Assembly (NCBI GenBank): GCA_947038175.1
Contig: CAMQVJ010000016.1
Span: 1-42,773 of the forward strand
Reading direction: 5' to 3'
Origin: an uncultured Desulfovibrio sp.
GTDB lineage: Bacteria; Desulfobacterota; Desulfovibrionia; Desulfovibrionales; Desulfovibrionaceae
DNA length: 42,773 bases
The position numbers were made by a program, and so were the translations under genes. The notes beneath the pieces are model-generated. The model was not told the origin of the DNA. It searched no databases and worked only from the letters and a program-made list of their open reading frames with translations. Below are positions 1 through 8,082 of this stretch, one piece after another. Numbering within the stretch: the stretch's first letter is position 1; every line of letters starts with the position of its first letter.

Positions 1-51
<51 letters not shown>

Positions 52-52
52 A

Positions 53-126
53 TGGAGGCGGCACCCAGATTTGAACTGGGGGTAAAGGCTTTGCAGGCCT
101 CTGCCTTACCACTTGGCGATGCCGCC
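53..126 (-). tRNA. tRNA-Cys(GCA)
   Basis: The reverse complement starts GGCGGCATCGCC and ends GGTGCCGCC plus T and an encoded CCA. The acceptor stem pairs fully, the T loop is TTCAAAT, and the anticodon loop reads CTGCAAA, so the anticodon is GCA. It lies between two identical tRNA-Gly genes in one minus-strand array. Confidence 0.95.
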
Positions 127-143
127 TTATGCGAATAAGGCAA

Positions 144-221
<78 letters not shown>

Positions 222-235
222 ATGGTAGAAGAAGA

Positions 236-264
236 TTTTTATATGGATTTGCTCGTTCTGTCAA
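236..264 (-). promoter_or_regulatory. Sigma-70-type promoter of the tRNA array
   Basis: On the minus strand a perfect -35 TTGACA (259-264) is followed after 17 bases by TAAAAA, or after 15 bases by TATAAA (238-243). The start of transcription would fall just before the first tRNA-Gly. Either -10 gives a plausible promoter; no other candidate is seen between the tRNA and the acyl-CoA ligase gene. Confidence 0.7.
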
Positions 265-357
265 GAAAAAATATGAGTTTTTTCTATTCAGCTCTTTTTT
301 TATTCCATACCTTCACAAACATTCTTTCTTTATATTTCTTTTTACTAAGCGATTGCT

Positions 358-2115
358 CTATTTTTCTGCATCTTTTTTATCAGATACGGCTTCTTTTTCC
401 GCAGAAGAAGCTTCTTTAGCTTGAGCATTTCCTGCCTTACTTGCAAGTTTCTGCTCTTCTTCATCACGCAAGGCACGGCGTAAAATTTTACCCACCATGC
501 TCTTTGGCAATTCGTCACGAAACTCGATAAGACGAGGAACTTTATACGCTGCGAGTTTTTCCCTACAAAAAGCCATTATTTCAGCAGCGTTGATACTTTC
601 CCCTGCTTTCGGGACTATATACGCCTTCAATATTTCACCCTTTGAACGATGAGGAATACTCAAGGAGACAGCTTCATGTATTTTTGGGTATTCTGATAAG
701 ACTTCATCAATCTCACTCGGATACACATTATAACCGCCAACAATCGCCATATCTTTTTTTCTATCAACAACAAAAAAGTAGCCATCATCATCTCGATACG
801 CAATATCACCCGTATAAAGCCAGCCGTCACGAATACTATTTGCGGTTTCCTCAGGGTGATTCCAATAACCAAGCATTACCTGAGGCCCTTTTATAAGCAA
901 TTCCCCTGGCGTATTATTTCCAAATTCTTCTTCACCAGTCTCAATATCAACAATTTTTGCATAGGTACCAGGAAGAGGAACCCCAACAGAGCCTTCTTTC
1001 TGAAGCCCATGAAGAGGATTTGCCGTAACAACAGGAGAGGCTTCTGTCAGCCCCAAGCCTTCCGTTATTTTAGCCTTCGTTATTTTTTGGAATCTTCGCA
1101 TGCTCACAAGAGGGAAAGGAGAAGAACCAGATATACAAAAACGTATACAAGTCATATCAATACTTTCAATCTTCTTTTGCTGCATAAGAGAAATATAAAT
1201 AGACGGCGCACCCACAAAAAACGTAGGCCTATATTTTTTAATAACTTCAAGTAAATCACTAGGAACATAACGAGGAATAGGAATAGTTGTACAAGCAAAC
1301 ACCGTTGGCAGAATCAAACAACCAACTAAACCAAAAACATGGAAAAAGGGCATAACGGCAATAAAACGATGCGCATCCACATGTCCTTCATCACGAATAA
1401 TCATAATAAGCTGCTGTATTTGCGTGCTCAAATTCGCATGCGTCAGCATAGCTCCTTTTGAAAAGCCCGTCGTCCCACCTGTATACTGCAATAGCGCTAT
1501 ACTCGCCTTAGGATCGCCCACGCTAGGCTCACTATAGCGCCCTTTATTACTAAGCAATTTCTTCCACGGCAATACCTGATTATTAAAATCAATATGGGTA
1601 AACTCACCACTCTTACGACTCTTCAAACTTTGGAGAAAATTCAACGGAAACGCAAGAGACTCAGAAACACGAGTAATAATATATTTTTGAACATCAAGCT
1701 TCTTCTTGAGTGGCTCTATCTTAGACCAAAAAAGATCAAGAGTAATAAGCAATTTTGGCTTAGAATCATGGAAGTGATGCGTAAGCTCCTTTTCCATATA
1801 AAGGGGATTCGTCATAACAACAACTGCACCAGCCTTAAGCGCACCCCAAAAAGCTATAATAGTTTGAGGGATATTAGGAAGCATAATGGCGATGCGATCA
1901 CCCTTTTCAATTCCCAAGTCCTTAAGGCCAGCCGCAAAATTTTCTGCCTTTTGGCGAAGCTTACTATAACTCATCTTATAATTATGAAACATAATAGCAT
2001 TGCGAGTACCAAAGTTATCAGCAGCTTTATCTAAATATTCTTGCAAAAAACAATTTTGAAAAGTTACGTTCTCTGGAGCATCACTTTCGTAATGCGCTTT
2101 CCATGGTATGGTCAT
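358..2115 (-). CDS. fadD: Long-chain fatty acid-CoA ligase (FadD type)
   Basis: An ANL-superfamily enzyme that should activate a fatty acid through an acyl-adenylate and pass it to CoA. The 585-residue protein has the ATP loop YTGGTTGFSKGAM at residues 211-223, the A5 motif EGLGLTEASP, the A7 motif DGWLYTGD and the hinge region DRKKDMAIVGGYNVYPSEID, followed by the usual C-terminal GKILRRALRDEE. After that it carries a tail of about 35 residues rich in Ala, Lys, Glu and Ser that FadD enzymes do not normally have. The start is supported by AAAGGA upstream. It lies 78 bases downstream of nadE and may be read from its own promoter. Substrate chain length cannot be read from the sequence. Confidence 0.88.
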   Translation of the reverse strand: MTIPWKAHYESDAPENVTFQNCFLQEYLDKAADNFGTRNAIMFHNYKMSYSKLRQKAENFAAGLKDLGIEKGDRIAIMLPNIPQTIIAFWGALKAGAVVVMTNPLYMEKELTHHFHDSKPKLLITLDLFWSKIEPLKKKLDVQKYIITRVSESLAFPLNFLQSLKSRKSGEFTHIDFNNQVLPWKKLLSNKGRYSEPSVGDPKASIALLQYTGGTTGFSKGAMLTHANLSTQIQQLIMIIRDEGHVDAHRFIAVMPFFHVFGLVGCLILPTVFACTTIPIPRYVPSDLLEVIKKYRPTFFVGAPSIYISLMQQKKIESIDMTCIRFCISGSSPFPLVSMRRFQKITKAKITEGLGLTEASPVVTANPLHGLQKEGSVGVPLPGTYAKIVDIETGEEEFGNNTPGELLIKGPQVMLGYWNHPEETANSIRDGWLYTGDIAYRDDDGYFFVVDRKKDMAIVGGYNVYPSEIDEVLSEYPKIHEAVSLSIPHRSKGEILKAYIVPKAGESINAAEIMAFCREKLAAYKVPRLIEFRDELPKSMVGKILRRALRDEEEQKLASKAGNAQAKEASSAEKEAVSDKKDAEK

Positions 2116-2193
2116 GAGGTGTCCTTTCTAGGATGTGTTTCTCAACGGAAATTATATACCTTTCAAAAAAGCTCAAAAGGCAAATACATAAAA

Positions 2194-3870
2194 CTAAAAG
2201 GCTTTTGAAGTTATAGGAGCGTTCCAGACATGCCCAAAAGCACAAGAACTTAACGCCACTACAAAGGGAGATTGTTTTCTTTTAAATTCGCTCGCCACAA
2301 GACGGCTAAGAATAATTTGCTTATTTTCTTGAGTGAGCTCAGGATCTTCAATGCTATTGGGGTCCATTCCTTTTTCAAGAATTTGCTCCAATATTCTATC
2401 AAGCAAAGGATACGCAGGCAAAGTGTCTTCATCTTTTTGGTCAGGACGCAGCTCCGCACTCGGTGCCTTTGTAAATATATTCATAGGGATAATTTCAGCT
2501 TTTTTCCACTCATTATACCATGCCGCAACATCATAAACCCTTGTTTTATATATGTCACTTATAGGTTCTAATGCTCCCACCGTATCACCATACAAAGTGC
2601 AATACCCCATGGCAGCTTCTGATTTATTACCCGTGCCAATAACCATACGAGAACTTCGATTAGCAAAAGCCATCAACAAATTCCCCCTTGTACGGGCTTG
2701 GATATTATCAGGAGTAAGGTCGTCTTCCTTATTTGCAAAAGGAACAAGCGTGGAAAAACTCGGCTCAAGGGCTGTCTCAAAAGCTTCTGTAATGGAAGAA
2801 ATAGTAATACTATGCCAAGCCATTCCTAAATTTTTCATAAGCAGTACAGCATCGTCCACGCTATGCTCTGAACTATATTTTGAAGGCATCATTATACCAA
2901 GTACATTTTCAGCACCAAGAGCTTCACAAGCAAGCGCCGCAACAAGGGCGGAATCCATGCCACCACTCATGCCAATAAGTGCCTGTTTAATACCACACTT
3001 TTGCGCATAATCTTTAATCGCAAGAGACGCTCCCATAAAAAGAGCCGCGTCCTTCTCTAAACGAGGTGTCACTAAAGCCACGTTCAAGCCAGTAGGCTCT
3101 GAAGGAGACTCTACCGAAGACTCTGGCGAAGAGTCCGCCAAAGATTCTAAAAGCGAAAAACGACAAGCAGACTTAGGCCCACACTGAAGCTCTACTCCAT
3201 CAAATTCAAAAATAAGGGCATCCTCAGTAAATTCTTGAAGAGACGCTAAGACAGCCCCCTCCTTGCTCACAAGCATACTTCTACCTGCGTACACTATGCC
3301 ATCTGTTGCACCGCAGGTATTCACATACACCACAGGCAAATGAACTCGCTTTGCAAGATTAACAAGAGCGGTTTCCACATCAAAGCCCTCGTAAAATCTA
3401 TGAGCGCACGCTAAATAAATAATATGAACCCCTGAAGGGACAATAAGCGCATCAAAAGAAGTACTCGCTAAATCATGGGGAGCAAAAAAAACAAGGGAAT
3501 CAATCTCAAGGCAATCTTCTTTAAAAATAGTTTTTTGCGGAGCGCCCGAAAGAAAATACACAGGCTCAAGTGAAGTGTATTCAGGAGAACGTGGCGCATC
3601 AGAAAAACTTGAAGTCAAAACACGACAAGCACACTTTGAAAGCATAGCAGACGCCTGCCCCATTCTCTCACAAAAGCCCCCCACATACGAGATAGACTTC
3701 CAAGGATTACCACAAAGCGCAAAAGAAGAAGTTAAACAGACAGCCGCTTTATCTAATTGCAAATTACCCTCAGAACCTAGCGCCATAGCCTGCAAAGAAG
3801 AACACACACGTTCAGCATTCTGCTTAAATGCGCCCAGCTTGGGATTCGTTTGTAATAAAGCTATTTGCAC
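2194..3870 (-). CDS. nadE: NAD+ synthetase with a nitrilase-like N-terminal domain
   Basis: Catalyses the last step of NAD synthesis, amidating deamido-NAD. The C-terminal synthetase half looks complete: P-loop SGGMDSALVAALA near residue 302, MPSKYSSEHSVDDA, NIQARTRGNLLMAFAN, NKSEAAMGYCTLYGD, and KAPSAELRPDQKDEDTLP. The N-terminal nitrilase-fold half (1-235) still shows VVYVNTCGATDGIVYAGRS near 180, but the Glu of the PEL motif aligns with Ser49 and the CED nucleophile motif is replaced by FFAPHD near 128-133. The two halves are joined by a repeated acidic-serine linker (242-261). It follows dapB by 11 bases, so both are probably one operon. If the glutaminase half is inactive the enzyme must take free ammonia or another amide donor. 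Confidence 0.88.
   Translation of the reverse strand: MQIALLQTNPKLGAFKQNAERVCSSLQAMALGSEGNLQLDKAAVCLTSSFALCGNPWKSISYVGGFCERMGQASAMLSKCACRVLTSSFSDAPRSPEYTSLEPVYFLSGAPQKTIFKEDCLEIDSLVFFAPHDLASTSFDALIVPSGVHIIYLACAHRFYEGFDVETALVNLAKRVHLPVVYVNTCGATDGIVYAGRSMLVSKEGAVLASLQEFTEDALIFEFDGVELQCGPKSACRFSLLESLADSSPESSVESPSEPTGLNVALVTPRLEKDAALFMGASLAIKDYAQKCGIKQALIGMSGGMDSALVAALACEALGAENVLGIMMPSKYSSEHSVDDAVLLMKNLGMAWHSITISSITEAFETALEPSFSTLVPFANKEDDLTPDNIQARTRGNLLMAFANRSSRMVIGTGNKSEAAMGYCTLYGDTVGALEPISDIYKTRVYDVAAWYNEWKKAEIIPMNIFTKAPSAELRPDQKDEDTLPAYPLLDRILEQILEKGMDPNSIEDPELTQENKQIILSRLVASEFKRKQSPFVVALSSCAFGHVWNAPITSKAF
3088..3147 (-). repeat. 12-nt imperfect tandem repeat in the NadE linker
   Basis: Five successive 12-base units, read on the coding strand as GAATCTTTGGCG, GACTCTTCGCCA, GAGTCTTCGGTA, GAGTCTCCTTCA and GAGCCTACTGGC. 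They encode the four-residue units ESLA, DSSP, ESSV, ESPS and EPTG between the nitrilase-like and synthetase domains. Confidence 0.75.
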
Positions 3871-3881
3871 AGGCTTATCTC

Positions 3882-4673
3882 CTACGCTTTTTTCGCTAAC
3901 ACGTCATGCATAGAATAAAGACGCCCAGGTGCTTGATTAGCAATCCAACGAGCAGCACGCAAAGCTCCACCAGCAAAATTTTCACGAGAATGAGCATGGT
4001 GCGTTACTTCAATGCGCTCGCCTGCCCCCATATAATAAATGGTATGCACACCAACAACATCACCACCACGCAAGGTTTGCATGCCAATCTCATCTTGAGG
4101 ACGTGCACCAATAATCCCCTCACGGTGATAACAAGCTACCTCGGAAAGATTCGTGCCCTTGCCCTCAGCAACCGCCTCTGCAAGGCGAAGCGCTGTCCCA
4201 CTCGGTGCGTCTTTCTTAAGATTATGATGAATCTCCATAATGTCCGTATCGTAATCAGCGCCAAGCATAGCCGTCAGCTTTGGAATAATATCTAAAAGAA
4301 CATTAACTCCCACACTCATATTAGGGGAAAACATAATGCAATTCAATTTCGCAAGCTCCGCAAGCTCAACCTTATCTTCCTCGCTAATTCCAGTTGTACC
4401 AATAATATGTGGGTTTTTATGCTGTGCGGCCAAACGTGCATTTGCCATGCTCGCTTCTGGCGCAGTAAAATCAATAATAACAGCACCCCTACATTTATCA
4501 ATCACGTCCTCAAGCTTAGTTCCCACAAGACAATCACTAGTCAATGGAGGCAAAAATTCGGTCTTAGGCTCAACCACAGCAGAAAGAGTAAGGTCACTCG
4601 CATGCTGAATAAGACGCACAAGAGTAGAACCCATGCGACCCGCTGCACCCATTACAATAAGAGAAGTTGCCAT
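3882..4673 (-). CDS. dapB: 4-hydroxy-tetrahydrodipicolinate reductase
   Basis: Reduces the product of DapA with NAD(P)H in the diaminopimelate/lysine pathway, feeding peptidoglycan. At 263 residues it has normal length. Visible motifs are the N-terminal dinucleotide loop GAAGRMG (residues 9-15), the DapB signature EIHHNLKKDAPSGTALRLAE with the catalytic His pair and substrate Lys, and the C-terminal GRLYSMHDVL. The start ATG is preceded by GGGGGT. It is the first gene of a probable dapB-nadE pair (11-base gap). The upstream region holds two copies of a hairpin repeat rather than an obvious promoter. Confidence 0.95.
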   Translation of the reverse strand: MATSLIVMGAAGRMGSTLVRLIQHASDLTLSAVVEPKTEFLPPLTSDCLVGTKLEDVIDKCRGAVIIDFTAPEASMANARLAAQHKNPHIIGTTGISEEDKVELAELAKLNCIMFSPNMSVGVNVLLDIIPKLTAMLGADYDTDIMEIHHNLKKDAPSGTALRLAEAVAEGKGTNLSEVACYHREGIIGARPQDEIGMQTLRGGDVVGVHTIYYMGAGERIEVTHHAHSRENFAGGALRAARWIANQAPGRLYSMHDVLAKKA

Positions 4674-4766
4674 AAAATACCCCCATAATGATTAAAACAA
4701 ACAATACGTCTTATACCACCCTTTCCTGAAAAAATAAATGAAAAATTATGAAAAATTATTTTTTAG

Positions 4767-5034
4767 GAGAGATAGTATTCTGGGGGGAAACCCCATTTTG
4801 CAGCGCAAAATGAGTTTTCCCCCCAGACCCCCCTTCCTGAAAAAGCAAATATACTACTTCATGGGAAAGAGGGACTTCTCATAGGGAGAAAAAAGGGATT
4901 TCTTAAGAGGGATTTAATTCTGAGAGGAAACCCTATTTTGTAGCACAAAATGAGTTTTCCCCCAGACCCCCTTCCTGAAAAAGCAAATATGCTATCTCGT
5001 GGAAAAGAGTACAATTTTTGAAAAAGCAAATATT
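4767..5034. repeat. Two tandem copies of a GC-capped hairpin repeat (family B)
   Basis: This gene-free stretch consists largely of a segment of about 105 bases present twice at a 140-base offset (4767-4872 and 4907-5012). Each copy has a long hairpin whose outer arms are runs of G and C and whose inner arms are CATTTTGC/GCAAAATG in copy 1 and ATTTTGT/ACAAAAT in copy 2, then CAGACCCCC, CTTCCTGAAAAAGCAAATAT. The inner C-G pair has become T-A in copy 2, a compensatory change. A further piece, TGAAAAAGCAAATAT, recurs at 5019-5033 right at the menE stop. The inverted third copy is at 6325-6395. Confidence 0.85.
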
Positions 5035-6294
5035 CTATTTTAGCAGGGAACGTACTATTTTTTTTGCTTCTGCTCGTGCAGGTTTTCCTGTTTCTGTCAT
5101 GGGGAGTTTATCGAGAAGAAGGCAGATTTTAGGTCGGTGATACTTTTGAATTTTTTCTTTAAATATTTCAGAAAGGCGGGGGATTTCAACTTGAGAGAGA
5201 AAGACCACTTTTTCACCTAACAGGCTATCAGGAACAGAGGTGATGATAAAAGGCTCATGAATATATTTCTTGAGCTCATTTTCCAGCTCTTCAATTTGTA
5301 TCTTTATTCCACCACTATTAATCACGTTATCTTTTCGTCCTAAAACACGAAAAGTTCCGTTGTCATTTATTTCAGCAATATCATTCGTCATGATACGTTC
5401 ATCGCAAATATTTTTCACACGAAGACAAAGAGTGCTTGGCGGCTCACTTAGACTCAACTCAACGCCGTCAAAGGCTTGATAGCTATCGGATCGATGTATA
5501 CCGTTTAATCGTCTCAATGCTATATGCGAAAGGGTTTCCGTCATGCCATAGGTCGACCAAAGCGCATGGGGAAAATGTTGTAACTCTGCTTCCAGTTCGG
5601 CATCGATGGCAGATCCACCTATGATAAGGTTCTCTATACCCATAAGACATTTTTTTTCCAAGGGAGATTTGAGCGACTGGGCGACCTGTAATGGAAGCAT
5701 GGCGGCAAATTGAGGCGAAACAGACATATCTTTTAAAGGATTACCAGAAGGCGGGCGAATAATAAGATTTAAACCAGCCACCAGCGCACGCACAACAAGC
5801 ATTTTTCCACCAATAAACTTAAGTGGCATACATAAAAATGCGGTATCGTCCTTTTTCAAACCAAGAAAAGAACATGTGAGGCGAGCGCTCTCTATCATGC
5901 GAGATTTTTCCACCGCCATAATCTTTGGCTGCCCCGTTGACCCCGATGTCTGTACATCAAGAAAAGAAGAAGGAGAAAACCAATCCCGTAAGAAATCAAA
6001 AAGCTCTTCCTCAAAAGATACATACGCCTCAGTCTTAAAATTCTCGACTGCCTGACAAACCTCTCCTGACGGCAAAATCTCTCCCGCCTGAGAATCTTCT
6101 CTTAACTGCAAAACGTCTCCCTCCTGAAAATCCTCCACGCATAAAATTCGCCTTTGCGAACGAGAGCGTATTTCCTCTTGGGAAAACAGTTTGCCATTTA
6201 ATAGGAGAGTCTGTTGCGACCTGTCTAAAGCGTACATTTTTTTCTCGGTAAAGCATGAAGGAGATATTGAGTGTATCTCATCGCCCTTATGCAT
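5035..6294 (-). CDS. menE: o-Succinylbenzoate-CoA ligase (MenE-like)
   Basis: Activates o-succinylbenzoate with ATP and CoA in classical menaquinone synthesis. The 419-residue protein has the compact ANL layout of MenE: ATP loop TSGSTGQPK, FLCMPLKFIGGKMLVVRAL, YGMTETLSHIALRRLNG, GRKDNVINSGGIKIQIEELE and the terminal MTETGKPARAEAKK. These motifs, especially MTETLSHIALRRLN, recall MenE of Bacteroidetes, which hints at transfer (inference). Residues 54-89 are three 12-residue repeats not expected in the family. The start is uncertain: the first ATG has no clear ribosome site, and an internal ATG at 6237 would start just before the conserved LLLNGKLF. It is third in menI-menB-menE and is bracketed by inverted family B repeats. 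Confidence 0.85.
   Translation of the reverse strand: MHKGDEIHSISPSCFTEKKMYALDRSQQTLLLNGKLFSQEEIRSRSQRRILCVEDFQEGDVLQLREDSQAGEILPSGEVCQAVENFKTEAYVSFEEELFDFLRDWFSPSSFLDVQTSGSTGQPKIMAVEKSRMIESARLTCSFLGLKKDDTAFLCMPLKFIGGKMLVVRALVAGLNLIIRPPSGNPLKDMSVSPQFAAMLPLQVAQSLKSPLEKKCLMGIENLIIGGSAIDAELEAELQHFPHALWSTYGMTETLSHIALRRLNGIHRSDSYQAFDGVELSLSEPPSTLCLRVKNICDERIMTNDIAEINDNGTFRVLGRKDNVINSGGIKIQIEELENELKKYIHEPFIITSVPDSLLGEKVVFLSQVEIPRLSEIFKEKIQKYHRPKICLLLDKLPMTETGKPARAEAKKIVRSLLK
6028..6135 (-). repeat. 36-nt x3 tandem repeat inside menE
   Basis: Three consecutive 36-base units encode EDFQEGDVLQLR, EDSQAGEILPSG and EVCQAVENFKTE. The first two units match at most positions (for example GAGGATTTTCAGG against GAAGATTCTCAGG) and the third is more diverged. 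The repeat is equally visible in another frame as FSGGRRFAV and FSGGRDFAV, so it is a DNA-level duplication rather than protein convergence. Confidence 0.8.
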
Positions 6295-6324
6295 TAAATA
6301 TTTTTGTAAGCTAGTAACATCTTT

Positions 6325-6395
6325 ATATTGCTTTTTCAGGAAGGGGGGCGAGGGGGGGAAAACTCATTTTGCGCTGCAAAATGGGGTTTCCCCCC
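6325..6395 (-). repeat. Inverted copy of family B hairpin repeat
   Basis: On the minus strand this 71-base stretch is nearly identical to 4782-4852: a run of G, AAACCCCATTTTGC, AGC, GCAAAATGAGTTTT, a run of C, CCCCTTCCTGAAAAAGCAA. It lies just upstream of the menE start, whereas the other copies lie just downstream of its stop in opposite orientation, so menE is framed by inverted repeats. Confidence 0.85.
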
Positions 6396-6441
6396 TCAAA
6401 AAAAATAAAACTAAAACTAAACTAAAAAAACTAAAAAAATC

Positions 6442-7257
6442 TTACGGGAATTTCGGGTAATCTTGAAAATTAGGTTTACGTTTTTCAAGGAAGGCTTTGC
6501 CGCCTTCTTGGGCTTCTTCGGTGAGGTAGTAGAGCATGGTGGCGTTGCCTGCCAGTTCTTGTATACCTATTTGTCCATCGAGTTCTGCATTGAGGCCCAC
6601 TTTTATCATGCGTAAAGCCATTGGGCTGTGTTGCATCATTTCTTGCGCCCATTTGACGGTTTCGTCTTCTAGCTTGTCAAAGGGGACGACAGTGTTGACG
6701 AGTCCCATTTCGAGGGCTTCTTGAGCGGAGTACTGGCGACAGAGAAACCAAATTTCCCGAGCTTTTTTTTGTCCAACAACTCTTGCGAGATAGGAGGAGC
6801 CGAGCCCTGCATCGAAGCTTCCTACTTTTGGGCCTGTTTGCCCGAAGATGGCATTTTCGGAAGCTATACTGAGATCACAGACAACTTGTAAAACATGTCC
6901 GCCACCAATAGCAAAGCCGTTGACCATGGCAATAACGGGTTTAGGCAGGGATCTAATTTGTTTTTGAACATCAAGAATATTGAGACGAGGAACGCCGTCT
7001 GTGCCGATGTAACCGCCTTTGCCTTTAACGTGCATGTCGCCACCACTACAAAAAGCTTTATCACCAACACCAGTTAAAACAACAACGGCAATATCTTGGC
7101 ATTCTCTGCAATAGAGGAAGGCCTCGCTCATTTCTGCGGTTGTTGTTGGGGTGAAAGCATTGCGATAATGCGCACGATTAATTGTGATTTTTGCAATACC
7201 TTCGTAGTATTCAAAAAAGATTTCGCTGTATTCTTTTATTTTTGTCCATTCACGCAT
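6442..7257 (-). CDS. menB: 1,4-Dihydroxy-2-naphthoyl-CoA synthase
   Basis: A crotonase-fold enzyme that closes the second ring of the menaquinone head group (Dieckmann-type condensation of succinylbenzoyl-CoA). The 271-residue length is normal. Signature segments include [52 protein letters not shown] (oxyanion hole), [19 protein letters not shown] (with the active-site Asp) and [30 protein letters not shown] precedes the ATG. It lies 132 bases after menI and 147 before menE, with no overlap, so the three genes form a loosely spaced unit transcribed in pathway-related order. Confidence 0.95.
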   Translation of the reverse strand: MREWTKIKEYSEIFFEYYEGIAKITINRAHYRNAFTPTTTAEMSEAFLYCRECQDIAVVVLTGVGDKAFCSGGDMHVKGKGGYIGTDGVPRLNILDVQKQIRSLPKPVIAMVNGFAIGGGHVLQVVCDLSIASENAIFGQTGPKVGSFDAGLGSSYLARVVGQKKAREIWFLCRQYSAQEALEMGLVNTVVPFDKLEDETVKWAQEMMQHSPMALRMIKVGLNAELDGQIGIQELAGNATMLYYLTEEAQEGGKAFLEKRKPNFQDYPKFP

Positions 7258-7389
7258 ATTTCACCTCGTTTTTTTATTATTTGTTAGTGGGTAATTTATT
7301 TGGTAATTAGTAGAGTTATGAGTAGGGTTATGAGTAAAGCAAAGACTCGAGTAGTAACTAGGGGGCTCTGCTAAAGTGACGGAAAAATT

Positions 7390-7830
7390 CTAGTGCTTCT
7401 TTATTATTTTATTCACAATTCGTGCTGTGGATATAAGGGTATTTTCGGCATTTATTACATCAATATTCCAAACGTGAATCGACTTGCCTTGACTTACAAG
7501 TGTGCCAATACCCAGAACTGTTTCGCCTTTTTTTGCCATGGCTATGTGGTTGGCACTCACTTGAATGCCACAGGGAAATTCTTCGTCGGTGCAGAGTAAT
7601 TTTGAACCGTGCCCAGCAATACTTTCAGCAAGAGCAAGGGAGGCTCCCCCACTAAGGGAGGCGTAGGCTTGAATAGTCCGTTCATCGACGGGCATAGTCG
7701 CACGTATTTCCGCATTATTGCTGACTAAGAATAAAATCCCTAGATGACCTATAAGGGTGTTTTTATATTCCTCATTAGTGGATATGCATGACTGTTCATT
7801 CCATTCTATGTGCGTATTTTTTTTATTCAT
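7390..7830 (-). CDS. menI: Hotdog-fold acyl-CoA thioesterase, probably DHNA-CoA thioesterase
   Basis: A 146-residue single-domain hotdog protein of the PaaI/EntH/YdiI group. It shows HLGILFLV, MPVDERTIQAYASLSGGASLALAES (with the catalytic Glu in the LAES stretch), ISANHIA-like VSANHIAMAKKGE, and GKSIHVWNIDV. Position beside menB and menE makes hydrolysis of 1,4-dihydroxy-2-naphthoyl-CoA the likely job; the fold alone would not fix the substrate. It is the first gene of the men unit, with a good promoter at 7881-7909. The symbol rests partly on context. Confidence 0.78.
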   Translation of the reverse strand: MNKKNTHIEWNEQSCISTNEEYKNTLIGHLGILFLVSNNAEIRATMPVDERTIQAYASLSGGASLALAESIAGHGSKLLCTDEEFPCGIQVSANHIAMAKKGETVLGIGTLVSQGKSIHVWNIDVINAENTLISTARIVNKIIKKH

Positions 7831-7880
7831 ATTTCTATTTTGCTAAAATTTCATTTGGATTGGATTTAGGCGTCGTTAAA

Positions 7881-7909
7881 CACATACATGGCAAGGCGTT
7901 TTTTGTCAA
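7881..7909 (-). promoter_or_regulatory. Promoter of menI-menB-menE
   Basis: Minus-strand TTGACA (7904-7909), 17-base spacer, TATGTG (7881-7886), about 50 bases upstream of menI. The -35 box begins inside the T-run of the upstream terminator, so HU termination and men initiation are packed back to back. Confidence 0.6.
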
Positions 7910-7941
7910 AAAAAAAGAGTTCTGCGTAGATGCAGAACTCT
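7908..7941 (-). terminator. Intrinsic terminator downstream of HU
   Basis: Perfect 10-base arms AGAGTTCTGC and GCAGAACTCT around a six-base loop, followed on the minus strand by nine T. It ends transcription coming from the HU gene, whose stop is about 140 bases upstream. Confidence 0.85.
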
Positions 7942-8082
7942 AAAAAATAGCTATCAAAAACTAAAAAAAATCATCTTTACATGCTAAAAACAAATAATAT
8001 CTACACATACAATCGAATGTCACAAAATAACATATTCAATATGAGAAGGCAGAAAAGTACTAGAAATTAGCAAGAAAAGTTA

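Noticed and set aside
6035-6256. A 73-codon frame on the minus strand within menE, rich in Arg, Gly and Phe with visible repeats
   Set aside because: It is the menE repeat read in another frame; it lies wholly inside a conserved gene and has no ribosome site or conserved motif.
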